NCBI GenBank assembly: GCA_944390495.1
Contig: CALXQE010000078.1
Span: 1-58,057, forward strand
DNA: 58,057 nucleotides
Source: an uncultured Clostridia bacterium
GTDB taxonomy: Bacteria > Bacillota > Clostridia > UBA1381
Direction: 5' to 3'
In this document: piece by piece, positions 22,220-31,800 of the stretch
How positions within the stretch are numbered: position 1 is the stretch's first letter
How the letters are laid out: each line of letters starts with the position of its first letter
Made by a program: the position numbers and the translations under genes
The notes under the pieces: model-generated
The model's input: only the letters and a program-made list of their open reading frames with translations
Database searches by the model: none
Told to the model about the DNA's origin: nothing

Positions 22220-23578
22220 ATGTTTACAACTGTAATTTTAGCGGCAGGTATGGGTACGAGAATGAAATCCGAAAAACCAAAGGTACTTCATAAGGTATGC
22301 GGAAAAGCCCTATGCAGATGGGTTATAGACGCTGCAAAGGAGGCAGGAAGTGAAAAGGTTTGTACAATAGTAGGTCATAAGGCTGATATGGTAAAAGGTG
22401 AAATCGGCGATGTGTGTGAATTTGCACTTCAAGCCGAGCAAAAGGGTACAGGTCATGCCGTAATGCAGGCACTTGATTTTATAAAGTCATCACAGGGTGA
22501 GGTAGTTATATTAAACGGCGATACTCCTCTTGTAACAGCCGAGGCAATTAAAAATGCCGTTTCATATCACAGAAGCTTGAAAAATAACGCAACTGTTATT
22601 ACGGCAGTCCTTGATAATGCCACAGGTTATGGCAGAATAGTAAGAGATAACGACGGCAATGTTTTAAAAATTGTTGAGCAAAAGGACGCAAGCGAAGAAG
22701 AAAAGAAGATAAAAGAAGTTAATTCAGGTATGTATGTCTTTGACGCCCAGTCACTTGTATATGCCCTTGACAAGATTACACCAAATAATGCACAGGGTGA
22801 ATACTATCTTACAGATACACTTGAAATCCTTTGGGGTGCAGGTAAAAAGGTCGGCGGATATACAATAGAAGATAATGACGAAATAAGAGGTATAAACGAC
22901 AGAGTACAGCTGGGCGAAGCTGACAAGATTATGCAAAAGCGTATAAATGAATACCACATGAGAAACGGCGTTACAATCAGAAATCCTGAAAGCGTTATAA
23001 TTGAAAGTGACGTTGAAATAGGAAACGACACTGAAATTATGCAAAATGTTACAATTAAAAGCGGCAGCAGAGTAGGTAAAAACTGCGTTATCGGTATGGG
23101 TACAATTCTTGACAGAGCCGTTATACATGATAATGTTGATATTTTAAGTTCAGTTATACTTGAATCTGAAATTGATGAGGGTACACACGTCGGTCCGTTT
23201 GCTTATGTAAGACCTAACTGTAAGGTTGGTAAGGACGTTAAGGTCGGTGACTTTGTTGAGCTTAAAAACTCAAACATCGACGACGGTACAAAGATTTCAC
23301 ACCTTACTTATATCGGTGACAGCGATATCGGAAAACGTGTAAACTTCGGCTGCGGTACAGTAACATGTAACTATGACGGCAAGAAAAAGTACAGAACAAC
23401 AATCGGCGACGACTGTTTTGTGGGCTGTAACACAAACTTTGTATCACCTATAAACGTAGGTGACGGTGCATATATTGCGGCAGGTTCAACAATAACAGAG
23501 GATATTCCAAAGGATTCTCTTTCAATCGCAAGAGCAAGACAGGTTAATAAAGAGGGCTGGAAGGATAAGAGAAACTAA
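22220..23578 (+). CDS. glmU: Bifunctional GlmU
   Basis: The protein is 452 residues from ATG 22220, where GGTGAT gives the better ribosome site; ATG 22208 is an alternative. The uridyltransferase domain begins FTTVILAAGMGTRMKSEKPKVLHKV and has LNGDTPLV and QKGTGHAV. The C-terminal left-handed beta-helix has hexapeptide repeats and NFGCGTVTCNYDGKKKYRT. It makes UDP-GlcNAc from GlcN-1-P for wall synthesis. The leader (22157-22219) has a GTTCGCA/TGCGGAC hairpin, and a terminator follows the gene. Confidence 0.96.
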   Translation: MFTTVILAAGMGTRMKSEKPKVLHKVCGKALCRWVIDAAKEAGSEKVCTIVGHKADMVKGEIGDVCEFALQAEQKGTGHAVMQALDFIKSSQGEVVILNGDTPLVTAEAIKNAVSYHRSLKNNATVITAVLDNATGYGRIVRDNDGNVLKIVEQKDASEEEKKIKEVNSGMYVFDAQSLVYALDKITPNNAQGEYYLTDTLEILWGAGKKVGGYTIEDNDEIRGINDRVQLGEADKIMQKRINEYHMRNGVTIRNPESVIIESDVEIGNDTEIMQNVTIKSGSRVGKNCVIGMGTILDRAVIHDNVDILSSVILESEIDEGTHVGPFAYVRPNCKVGKDVKVGDFVELKNSNIDDGTKISHLTYIGDSDIGKRVNFGCGTVTCNYDGKKKYRTTIGDDCFVGCNTNFVSPINVGDGAYIAAGSTITEDIPKDSLSIARARQVNKEGWKDKRN

Positions 23579-23598
23579 AATGAAAAAAATAAACAGAT

Positions 23599-23624
23599 GG
23601 GCAGATTTTGTATCTGCCCTTTTT
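23599..23624 (+). terminator. Terminator between glmU and pth
   Basis: GGGCAGAT (23599-23606) pairs with ATCTGCCC (23612-23619) around TTTGT, followed by TTTTT. It lies within a frame that would extend Pth upstream, so that extension is not used. Confidence 0.8.
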
Positions 23625-23648
23625 GGACGTAAAGAGGAGATAATACCG

Positions 23649-24215
23649 ATGTATATTATAGTAGGTTTGGGAAATCCGGGAAAGCAGTATGATATGACAC
23701 GTCATAATATCGGATTCCACACAATAGACTATATTGCGGATAAGTACGGCGTAAAGCTTACAAAGCTTAAATTTAAAGCCGCATACGGTGACGCAGTTAT
23801 AGGAGGAGAAAAGGTGTACCTTGTAAAGCCGCAGACCTTTATGAATCTAAGTGGTGATTCAGTGGCGGAAATGGCACAGTTTTACAAAGTACCTACACAG
23901 AATATAATAGTAATAAGCGATGATATTTCCCTTGATACGGGAAGAATAAGAGTAAGGGCAAAGGGAAGTGCCGGCGGTCACAACGGGCTTAAATCAATCA
24001 TTTACAGACTTAATTCCGATATGTTCCCAAGAGTCAAAATGGGCGTAGGAGCACCGAAACATGAAGATTACGACCTTGCTGATTTTGTTTTGGGACGTTT
24101 TACAAAAGAAGAAATCCCTGTAATGGAGGACGCAATTAAAAAGGCAGAAACGGCAGTTTGTGAGATTATTAAAAACGGTGTGCAGTCGGCTATGAATAAG
24201 TGCAATGGAAAGTAA
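23649..24215 (+). CDS. pth: Peptidyl-tRNA hydrolase
   Basis: The protein is 188 residues from ATG 23649 (AGAGGAGA site). The family landmarks are IIVGLGNPGKQYDMTRHNIGF (catalytic His about 20), KPQTFMNLSGDSV, VISDDISLDTGRIRVRAKGSAGGHNGL and FVLGRF. It releases peptides from stalled peptidyl-tRNA. An in-frame ATG at 23580 would add 23 residues, but it runs through a perfect terminator hairpin. Translation probably depends on readthrough from glmU or on a promoter I cannot see. Confidence 0.95.
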   Translation: MYIIVGLGNPGKQYDMTRHNIGFHTIDYIADKYGVKLTKLKFKAAYGDAVIGGEKVYLVKPQTFMNLSGDSVAEMAQFYKVPTQNIIVISDDISLDTGRIRVRAKGSAGGHNGLKSIIYRLNSDMFPRVKMGVGAPKHEDYDLADFVLGRFTKEEIPVMEDAIKKAETAVCEIIKNGVQSAMNKCNGK

Positions 24216-24216
24216 A

Positions 24217-27200
24217 ATGAATTTTTCTGATATTTTAAAGGAATACGCTCCCTATAAAGGAGTAGTTAAAAATCTTAATAATACACCTGTTTCTGTGGCG
24301 GGAATCGTTGAATCGGCACAGGGACAGCTTATTTATTCGCTGGGAGAGGAAAATAATTCTTCATCTCTTGTTGTGTGTTACAGTGATATGGAGGCAAGAA
24401 AACTGTCCTCCGATATGGAGCTTTACACTGATAAGGTTTTGTATTTTCCCACAAAGGAATATGTATTTTACAACATAGAAACATCAGGTCACCAAAATGA
24501 ACATGCAAGAATTGCAGTTTTGCAAAAACTTCTAAGCGGCGAAAAATATATTGTTGTAACAAGTATTGACGCAGTTTTGCAGTACACGCTTGATACCGAT
24601 GTGCTTAGGGATAACCTTATAACTTTTGAAATAGGCAAGCAGTTTGACCTTGAAAAACTTACGGAAAATCTTGTAATATTGGGATATTCCCGTGAGGACA
24701 GCGTTGAAGGCAGAGGGCAGTTTGCCATAAGGGGCGGAATACTTGATATATTCCCTCCCGCAAGTGAAAATCCTTACAGAATTGAGTTTTTCGACGATGA
24801 AACCGATTCAATCCGTGAATTTGATACCTACACACAGCGTTCACTTGATAAGGTGGACAGAGCTGTAATTTCACCTGTATGTGAGGCTGTTATAACAGAC
24901 GAAAAACGTGATGAAATTATAGCCGAGCTTGAAAAACGTATAAAAAGTGCAAAGCGTAAGAAAAGTGATGAGGAAAGATTTATCGAGGTTACGGAAGCCG
25001 ATATTGAAAGCTTTAAGGAAGTAAGGTATTTCCCGTCTGTGGATAAATATGTGTCACTTATATATGACAAAATCCCGTCAGTGCTTGATTACTTTAAGGA
25101 TAGTGATTTAGTATTTATAATAGACCCTAAGCGTATTTGTGAAAGGGGAAGAAGTTTTGAATGGGAAAAGGGCGAGGTTATAGCCGAGCTTAAAGAAAAA
25201 CGTGTAATAGGTGCGGCAAAGGACAAATTTTACTGCACATACATGGAAAAAGTTTTAGAGATGTCAAAGAAAAAACTTATTTCCCTTGATGTTCTGTCAC
25301 ATTCAAAGACGGATTTTAATTATAAACACCTTGAAACATTTACAACAAAAACGACTGTATCTTTCCATGGTAAAATTGAGTATCTTTACGAGGATATTCG
25401 CAGCTGGCAAAGTAAAAATTATACTGTTGTTATTCTTTGTACCACAAGGGGACGAGGAGAAAATTTAGCGGGTGTTCTTGTAGACAAAGGAATAAGGGCG
25501 AGATTTGCCGATGAGGATATTAAAAACGGTAAATTGCAGTTTACAATGGGCGAAACTGTAATTGTGCGTGGTGAAATAGCTAAAGGTTTTGAGTATCCTG
25601 AAATTAATCTTGTAGTAGTATCAGACAGAGAAATTTTTGAAGTTAAAAAGAAAAGCTCAAGACGGAAGGCAGATAATGCAAACAGAATTAAAAGCTATAC
25701 CGATATAAGTGCAGGCGACTATGTTGTACATCAGACCCACGGTATAGGTCAGTATATGGGCACGCAGAAAATGACTGTCGGGGGTGTAGCTAAAGACTAC
25801 CTTAAAATTCAGTATCAGGGCACAGATATACTGTATATACCAGTTGACCAGCTTAATCTTTTGTATAAGTATGTGGGTAATGCCGACAGGAAATTAAAGC
25901 TTAACAGACTTGGCGGAAGTGACTGGAGCAGAACTAAGCAGAAGGTAAAGCAGTCTACCGATGAACTGGCTAAAAAACTTGTTGCACTTTATGCAAGCCG
26001 TGAGAAAGTAAAGGGATTTGCATTCAGTGACGATACTCCGTGGCAGCGTGACTTTGAAGATACTTTCCCGTATCAGGAAACAGAGGACCAGCTAAGGTCT
26101 ATTGAAGAAGTTAAAACCGATATGGAAAGTGAAAAACCGATGGACAGACTGCTTTGCGGTGACGTTGGTTTCGGAAAGACTGAAATTGCACTTCGTGCGG
26201 CATTTAAAGCGGTAGGTGATTCAAAGCAGGTGGCATACCTTTGCCCAACAACAATACTTGCAATGCAGCACTATGAAAATTTCTTAAAACGTATGGAAAA
26301 TTTCCCGATAAAAGTACAGATGTTGTCACGATTCCGTACAGCTGCACAGCAAAAGGAAATAATTAAACAGCTTAAAACAGGTGAAATTGATATAATTATC
26401 GGTACACACAGAATACTGTCAAAGGATTTGGAGTTTAAGGATTTAGGGCTGTTAATCATAGACGAGGAACAGCGTTTCGGTGTAGCACACAAGGAACGAC
26501 TTAAAGAATTAAAGGAAAATATCGATGTTTTGACTATGACAGCTACGCCTATTCCGAGAACACTCCACATGGCAATGACAGGTGTAAGGGATATGAGCGT
26601 TTTAACAGAACCGCCTGAAAACAGGTATCCTGTACAGACTTATGTGCTTGAGGATAATCCTGCCGTTATAGTCGATGCAATACGAAATGAATTGTCAAGG
26701 GGCGGTCAGGTATTTTATCTTTATAACAGAGTACAGGGTATATACAGAAAGGCTGAATGGATTAAAGAGCAGTTCCCTGATATAACAGTGGCGGTAGGTC
26801 ACGGCAAAATGAAAGAGGATCAGCTTGAGGACATTATGTACGATATGGTAAACGGAAACACAGATGTACTTGTGTGTACAACTATCATAGAAACGGGACT
26901 CGATATTCCTAACGCAAATACAATTATAATTGAAAATGCCGATAAAATGGGGCTTGCACAGCTTTATCAGCTAAGAGGCCGTGTAGGAAGGTCAAACCGT
27001 GCGGCGTACGCATATTTAACGTATCACAGAGATAAAATACTTTCAGATATTGCGTCAAAAAGACTGAGGGCAGTTAAGGAGTTTACGGAGTTTGGTTCAG
27101 GATTTAAAATTGCCATGCGTGACCTTGAAATAAGGGGTGCAGGTAATATTTTAGGCCCTGAACAGCATGGTCACATGGACGCAGTAGGTTATGATATGTA

Positions 27201-27714
27201 CTGTAAAATACTAAAGGAAAGTGTTGATGAGGCACAGGGTATTAAAACGGAAGACATAAGCGACGTATCTATTGACATTAATATTAATGCCTATTTGCCT
27301 GAAAGCTATATTTCAAATCATAATCAGCGTATTGATATTTATAAAAAGATTGCGGCAATAGAAACGGACGACGAAAAGTTTGAGATAGAAGACGAACTTA
27401 TAGACCGTTTCGGTGATATTCCTAAATCTGTACAGAATATTATTGATATTGCTTCACTTAAAGCACCTGCAAAGGAATGCGGTATATTTGAAATACAGCA
27501 AAGCGGTGATAATATGCTGTTAAAGTTTGAAGAAAACCGTATAGATGCAATGCTTGTTATGGGACTTGACAAAAAATACCCGAAACGAATAAAGCTTTTG
27601 TCAGGTGAAAAACCTGTCATAAGTTATGCGATTAAGGGTGATTATAAAAACCTACTCAATATTGTAAACAATTTATTAAATGATGTAAAGGAATTGCAAA
27701 AAGAAGAAAAATAG
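24217..27714 (+). CDS. mfd: Transcription-repair coupling factor Mfd
   Basis: The protein is about 1165 residues from ATG 24217 (GGAAAG site); ATG 24205 overlaps pth and lacks a site. The UvrB-homology region (VEGRGQFAIRGGILDIFPP at about 170-190) binds UvrA. The RNA-polymerase-interacting domain (GDYVVHQTHGIGQYMG at about 504) comes next, followed by an SF2 translocase with GDVGFGKTE (about 648) and DEEQ (about 749), and the TRCF domain at the end. Mfd removes stalled RNA polymerase and recruits nucleotide excision repair. Confidence 0.97.
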   Translation: MNFSDILKEYAPYKGVVKNLNNTPVSVAGIVESAQGQLIYSLGEENNSSSLVVCYSDMEARKLSSDMELYTDKVLYFPTKEYVFYNIETSGHQNEHARIAVLQKLLSGEKYIVVTSIDAVLQYTLDTDVLRDNLITFEIGKQFDLEKLTENLVILGYSREDSVEGRGQFAIRGGILDIFPPASENPYRIEFFDDETDSIREFDTYTQRSLDKVDRAVISPVCEAVITDEKRDEIIAELEKRIKSAKRKKSDEERFIEVTEADIESFKEVRYFPSVDKYVSLIYDKIPSVLDYFKDSDLVFIIDPKRICERGRSFEWEKGEVIAELKEKRVIGAAKDKFYCTYMEKVLEMSKKKLISLDVLSHSKTDFNYKHLETFTTKTTVSFHGKIEYLYEDIRSWQSKNYTVVILCTTRGRGENLAGVLVDKGIRARFADEDIKNGKLQFTMGETVIVRGEIAKGFEYPEINLVVVSDREIFEVKKKSSRRKADNANRIKSYTDISAGDYVVHQTHGIGQYMGTQKMTVGGVAKDYLKIQYQGTDILYIPVDQLNLLYKYVGNADRKLKLNRLGGSDWSRTKQKVKQSTDELAKKLVALYASREKVKGFAFSDDTPWQRDFEDTFPYQETEDQLRSIEEVKTDMESEKPMDRLLCGDVGFGKTEIALRAAFKAVGDSKQVAYLCPTTILAMQHYENFLKRMENFPIKVQMLSRFRTAAQQKEIIKQLKTGEIDIIIGTHRILSKDLEFKDLGLLIIDEEQRFGVAHKERLKELKENIDVLTMTATPIPRTLHMAMTGVRDMSVLTEPPENRYPVQTYVLEDNPAVIVDAIRNELSRGGQVFYLYNRVQGIYRKAEWIKEQFPDITVAVGHGKMKEDQLEDIMYDMVNGNTDVLVCTTIIETGLDIPNANTIIIENADKMGLAQLYQLRGRVGRSNRAAYAYLTYHRDKILSDIASKRLRAVKEFTEFGSGFKIAMRDLEIRGAGNILGPEQHGHMDAVGYDMYCKILKESVDEAQGIKTEDISDVSIDININAYLPESYISNHNQRIDIYKKIAAIETDDEKFEIEDELIDRFGDIPKSVQNIIDIASLKAPAKECGIFEIQQSGDNMLLKFEENRIDAMLVMGLDKKYPKRIKLLSGEKPVISYAIKGDYKNLLNIVNNLLNDVKELQKEEK

Positions 27715-27755
27715 AGTATAATGGATTTTATAATAAACAATAAGGAGAAATGAAT

Positions 27756-28706
27756 ATGAAAAAAATACTAACTGTTGCAGCACTTACATGTGCAATGCTT
27801 TTAGGCGGATGCGGAGCTGTAAATGATACTGATACAAGTCAGGTTGTATTTACAATCGGCGATGAGCAGGTAACAGAAAATGAATTTAGATTTTATTATG
27901 ACACCTATAAGCAGAATATGGATTTAGGTGCAGCAAAGGAAATTTCACTTGAATATTCCGAAAATGACAGAAAGATACTTGCAGTGGCAAAGGCTAAGGG
28001 TATAGAGCTTGATGATGAAGATAAAAAGGAACTTGAAACTCAAATGGACAGCGTCAAGGAGAATTATGACAGTGACGGTGGATATGATGAATTTCTAAAG
28101 CAAAGCAATATAACAAACAGCTATGTTGAAAAACTTGTTTCAATACCTATTTATAAAGAGAATCTTCAGGAATTAATGGGTGATAAGGAATATACAGACG
28201 AGGAAAAGAAAGAGTATTTTAAAAATCATTACAGACGTGCAAAGCATATTCTTATTTCTACTGTAAATAATGAAACAGGCGAGGAACTGTCAGAGGAAGA
28301 ACAGGCAGCTGCAAAGACAAAGGCTGAAGAGCTTTTAGAGCGTGCAAAGAACGGTGAAGATTTTGATGCACTTGTAAAAGAATTTTCAGAGGACCCGGGA
28401 AGTGAAACTTATCCTGACGGATATGTATTTACAGATAATGATATGGTAATTGAATTTCAGGACGGCGTAGACTCAATACAGCCCGGTGAATTTACTCTTG
28501 TAAAATCAACATACGGCTACCACGTTATACAAAGACTTCCACTTGATGAAACATACGAAGGTTTTGAAACTGAGTATAATAATGTGAAAGATAGTTTAGA
28601 CAGTGCTATGGAGGAAGAAGATTTCAATAATCAGCTTGATATATGGGCACGGGAAAATGGTATAGAATTTGTTATAAATCAAGAGGTATATGATTCAATA
28701 CAATAA
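27756..28706 (+). CDS. prsA: PrsA-like foldase lipoprotein (parvulin)
   Basis: The protein is 316 residues from ATG 27756; ATG 27750 is too close to GGAG. The lipobox LLGGC gives a lipid-anchored Cys about 20. An N-terminal SurA-like helical part precedes a PpiC rotamase domain (about 165-270) with RRAKHILIS, FDALVKEFSEDPGSE and GYHVIQRL. It would help fold exported proteins outside the membrane. It lies 40 bases after mfd and may be read from the same transcript. Confidence 0.88.
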   Translation: MKKILTVAALTCAMLLGGCGAVNDTDTSQVVFTIGDEQVTENEFRFYYDTYKQNMDLGAAKEISLEYSENDRKILAVAKAKGIELDDEDKKELETQMDSVKENYDSDGGYDEFLKQSNITNSYVEKLVSIPIYKENLQELMGDKEYTDEEKKEYFKNHYRRAKHILISTVNNETGEELSEEEQAAAKTKAEELLERAKNGEDFDALVKEFSEDPGSETYPDGYVFTDNDMVIEFQDGVDSIQPGEFTLVKSTYGYHVIQRLPLDETYEGFETEYNNVKDSLDSAMEEEDFNNQLDIWARENGIEFVINQEVYDSIQ

Positions 28707-28728
28707 TTAAACTAAGGAGGAAAAAGTG

Positions 28729-29373
28729 ATGGACGCAGTACAAAAGTGGGCAAATGAAAGAAGAATTGCAGACCTTATCGAAGTATTAAAGGAAAGAGAT
28801 TTCGATGCGGTTATGGCAAAGGACAAGGACGATGCAAGAAGAATCGTTATGGATATGATTCCTGAGGGTTCAAAAATAGCAGTAGGCGGAAGCGTTACTC
28901 TTAACGAAACAGGTATTCTTGATGAGATAAGAAGCGACAAGTATAATTTTATTGACAGATATAATACAAAGAGTTTTGAGGAAATGCTTGATAAATACAG
29001 AGAAGGTTATTATGCCGATGTGTTTGTTTCAAGTACAAATGCAATTACTATGGAAGGTCAGCTTGTAAATATTGACTGTACAGGTAACAGAACAAGCCAG
29101 ATTGTATTCGGACCTAAAAAGGTTATCATAGTTGCAGGTGTGAATAAGATTGTTGAGAACGTTGAAGAAGGAATAAAGAGAGCAAAGTCTATTGCACCTA
29201 TGAATGCAAGACGTATTACACACAAAGTTCCTTGTGCAACAGATGATAATATAAAGTGCAGCGAATGCCGCAATAATGCAAGAGTCTGTAACGTAACAAG
29301 TATTGTTGACGGCTGTCACTATTTCCCAAAGAGAATTACAGTGGTTATGGTACCTGAAAATATAGGATATTAA
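28729..29373 (+). CDS. LUD-domain protein (LutC/DUF162-like)
   Basis: The protein is about 214 residues from ATG 28729 (AAGGAGG site). The LUD fold is seen in VLKERDFDAVMAKDKDDARRIVMDMIP, GSKIAVGGSVTLNETGI, ADVFVSSTNAITMEGQLVNIDCTGNR and GPKKVIIVAGVNKIV. The C-terminal part has five Cys (VPCATDDNIKCSECRNNARVC and GC) that could bind metal. LUD proteins include LutC of lactate oxidation, but lutA and lutB are absent here, so the substrate is unknown. A terminator follows. Confidence 0.82.
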   Translation: MDAVQKWANERRIADLIEVLKERDFDAVMAKDKDDARRIVMDMIPEGSKIAVGGSVTLNETGILDEIRSDKYNFIDRYNTKSFEEMLDKYREGYYADVFVSSTNAITMEGQLVNIDCTGNRTSQIVFGPKKVIIVAGVNKIVENVEEGIKRAKSIAPMNARRITHKVPCATDDNIKCSECRNNARVCNVTSIVDGCHYFPKRITVVMVPENIGY

Positions 29374-29385
29374 TTTTATTTTAAG

Positions 29386-29413
29386 CGACGGTTTAAATAC
29401 CGTCGTTTTTTTT
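29386..29413 (+). terminator. Terminator of the LUD gene
   Basis: CGACGGT (29386-29392) pairs with ACCGTCG (29399-29405), followed by eight T residues. Confidence 0.9.
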
Positions 29414-29430
29414 GCAAAAGAATAAGTTGT

Positions 29431-29465
29431 TGTTTAAGGTTTGTTTAAGGAAGGAGGTATATAAT
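29431..29465 (+). promoter_or_regulatory. Direct-repeat promoter, OmpR/PhoB-like layout
   Basis: TGTTTAAGG occurs at 29431-29439 and 29442-29450, 11 bases apart. The TATAAT at 29460-29465 has no good -35. Direct repeats spaced by one helical turn in place of a -35 are typical of OmpR-family response regulators. The regulator is not in the window. Confidence 0.5.
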
Positions 29466-29496
29466 GATTTTAACATAAGGGAAAGGAGTTTATCGT

Positions 29497-31758
29497 ATGA
29501 ATAAGAAAATAATGAGTACAATATTAATTGTATCTATTGCAGCTGCTTTAGGCGGCGGATGCAATGCTGCAACGAATGATATAAAAGTTACTTATGACGG
29601 TAAGGAAATAGAATTTGACGTACAGCCCATTATCGAAAACGACAGAGTAATGGTTCCTATGCGGCAAATTTTTGAAGAATTTGGTGCTAAAGTAAAGTGG
29701 GACAGTGAAACACAGACTATAACATCAAAGAAAAAATCCAAGACTGTTACGATGACAATAGGCAGCACGGATATGACAAAGAATGAGGAAACATATACTT
29801 TTGATACTGCACCTGAAATTAAAGAGGGAAGAACGCTTGTACCCATAAGAGCGGTAAGTGATTTGTTAGGTCTTAACGTAGAATGGGACAGTGACAGTCA
29901 AAGTGTTATAATCACAACTCCCCCTGACGATGCAAGCGAAAACTTATGGGAAGAAAATACAGGTACAATAGACCTTGACAATATGACGGTCACAGGTGAT
30001 GGTATTAGCGTAAATGAAAATATAATCACCATTTCAAAAGGCGGTGACTTTACAGTTACAGGTACATTGGAGGACGGTCAGATTGCAATAGATACAGAAG
30101 AAAAAGCAAAACTTCGTTTGTCGGGAATGTCACTTACAAATACCAAAGGTGCGGCAATATATATAAAAAATGCCGACAAGGCATATATTACAGTTACAGA
30201 AAACACAGAAAACTATTTAACCGACGGAGAAGAATATACAAGCGGTGACGAAAACGAAAAGGCTTGTATAACAGCACGTGACAACCTGGAATTTAAAGGA
30301 AACGGTACACTTACCGTTAACGGTAATTACAATCACGGAATTGACGGCAGTGACAGTATAGAAATCGGTAACGGTAATATTACGGTAAATGCAAAAAATG
30401 ACGGTATTCATACAAATGATACTCTTGAGATTACAGGCGGCACAGTAAATATAAATGCAGAAGGTGACGGACTGCAAGCCGATGAGATTGTAGATATAAC
30501 AGGCGGAGAAATAAATGTTACAACGACAGGTGAAGTCCAAGCGTCAGAAAGTTTTGGCGGCGGTATGTTCAGACCCACAGGTGACCCTACGCAGATGACA
30601 GAGGAAGAAAGACAAAGTATGCGTGAGGAAATGGAAAGCCAGTTTGCACAGTATCAGGCGGAGGAAATGGAGAGTGACAACAGCGAAGATGTAACAAGTA
30701 AGGGTATAAAGGCTGATTGGATGCTTGATATTTCAGGAGGCACAGTTAATGTAAATTCCACAGACCACGCAATACATTGTGCATCTGATATTAATATTAA
30801 AGGCGGCGATATAACTCTTACATCGCAGGTTAAAAAGGGTATTTCCGCACACGGTAATGTGGTTATAGATTACGGCATTATAGATATAAAAAAGTCTACT
30901 GAGGGTATTGAGTCAAAACAGATTCTTACAATAAACGGCGGAGATATAAATATAGAAGCGTCGTCTGATGACGGACTAAATGCAGGAGGAAACGGCAATG
31001 ATGATATGTTTGGATTTGGCGGACGAGGTCAAATGACGCCGCCTGAGGGTGACACGACGGGAACAGAAGGTATGGCAAGACCTGAGGATATGACGCCGCC
31101 TGATGGTATGATGCCTCCAAACGGAGAAAACGGTGAGGGTATGACACCGCCTGATGGCGTAGCACAACCACCTCAAAATAACAGACCGCAAGGCAGCGGT
31201 ATGGACAGAACAGAAACTGATGAAATAAGCACAGAACATCATATTCAGATAAACGGCGGAAATTTATATATAAATGCACAGGGTGACGGTATTGATTCTA
31301 ACGGCTCATTAGTTATAGACGGAGGTAATGTTGTAATAGACGGTACGACCAGCGGCGGTGACAGTGCACTTGATTCTGACGGTGCAATAATGGTAAACGG
31401 CGGAACACTCACAGCGGTAAGTGCACTTGGTATGGTGGAAGCACCTAACAGCTATTCAAAGCAGAATGTACTAAATATTTCACTTTCACAAAGCTATGAG
31501 GGAGGACAGGAAATATCAATAAAGACATCGTCAGGAGAGGAAGTTGTATCCTTTACACCGGCAAAATCATATCAGTCATTTATATATTCGTCAGATAAAA
31601 TAAAAACAGGAGAAGAATATACTTTATATGTAGCAGGGGAAGAGGTAGAAAGTTTTACGGTATCGGAAGTGGTGACAAATGTTGGAAACGCTGATTTGGG
31701 TATGAATAGACCGGGCGGACGAAAGGGACAAATGAATAATACAGAAACAGCAAAGTAA
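29497..31758 (+). CDS. Secreted copper-amine-oxidase-N plus Cthe_2159-type beta-helix protein
   Basis: The 753-residue protein has a signal sequence (1-25; a Cys at 22 after GGG is only a weak lipobox). A copper amine oxidase N-terminal-like pair (about 28-145) has RVMVPMRQIFEEFGAKVKWD and RTLVPIRAVSDLLGLNVEWD. A long repeat region follows with GNGNITVNAKNDGIHTNDTLEITGGTVNINAEGDGLQ-type turns, as in the Cthe_2159 polysaccharide-binding right-handed beta-helix. An insert at about 505-575 is rich in Pro, Gly, Met and Asp (TPPDGM repeats). It probably binds acidic plant glycans at the cell surface. Confidence 0.82.
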   Translation: MNKKIMSTILIVSIAAALGGGCNAATNDIKVTYDGKEIEFDVQPIIENDRVMVPMRQIFEEFGAKVKWDSETQTITSKKKSKTVTMTIGSTDMTKNEETYTFDTAPEIKEGRTLVPIRAVSDLLGLNVEWDSDSQSVIITTPPDDASENLWEENTGTIDLDNMTVTGDGISVNENIITISKGGDFTVTGTLEDGQIAIDTEEKAKLRLSGMSLTNTKGAAIYIKNADKAYITVTENTENYLTDGEEYTSGDENEKACITARDNLEFKGNGTLTVNGNYNHGIDGSDSIEIGNGNITVNAKNDGIHTNDTLEITGGTVNINAEGDGLQADEIVDITGGEINVTTTGEVQASESFGGGMFRPTGDPTQMTEEERQSMREEMESQFAQYQAEEMESDNSEDVTSKGIKADWMLDISGGTVNVNSTDHAIHCASDINIKGGDITLTSQVKKGISAHGNVVIDYGIIDIKKSTEGIESKQILTINGGDINIEASSDDGLNAGGNGNDDMFGFGGRGQMTPPEGDTTGTEGMARPEDMTPPDGMMPPNGENGEGMTPPDGVAQPPQNNRPQGSGMDRTETDEISTEHHIQINGGNLYINAQGDGIDSNGSLVIDGGNVVIDGTTSGGDSALDSDGAIMVNGGTLTAVSALGMVEAPNSYSKQNVLNISLSQSYEGGQEISIKTSSGEEVVSFTPAKSYQSFIYSSDKIKTGEEYTLYVAGEEVESFTVSEVVTNVGNADLGMNRPGGRKGQMNNTETAK

Positions 31759-31764
31759 TAAATT

Positions 31765-31793
31765 AAGGCTGCCGCAAATATACGGCAGCCTTT
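31765..31793. terminator. Shared terminator between convergent genes
   Basis: AAGGCTGCCG (31765-31774) pairs with CGGCAGCCTT (31783-31792). It lies between the stop codons of the Cthe_2159-type gene and ade and can serve both, with TTTA or TTAATTTA after it. Confidence 0.75.
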
Positions 31794-31800
31794 AGGTGCT

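Noticed and set aside
23580..23648. N-terminal extension of Pth
   Set aside because: It would be translated through a perfect terminator hairpin, and the family N-terminus begins at ATG 23649.
29464..29478. Four-codon leader peptide (MILT) before the Cthe_2159-type gene
   Set aside because: The ATG overlaps the -10 box, so it would lie upstream of the transcript.
30926..31279. Minus-strand frames opposite the beta-helix gene
   Set aside because: They mirror the Pro/Gly-rich insert of the plus-strand gene and have no ribosome sites.
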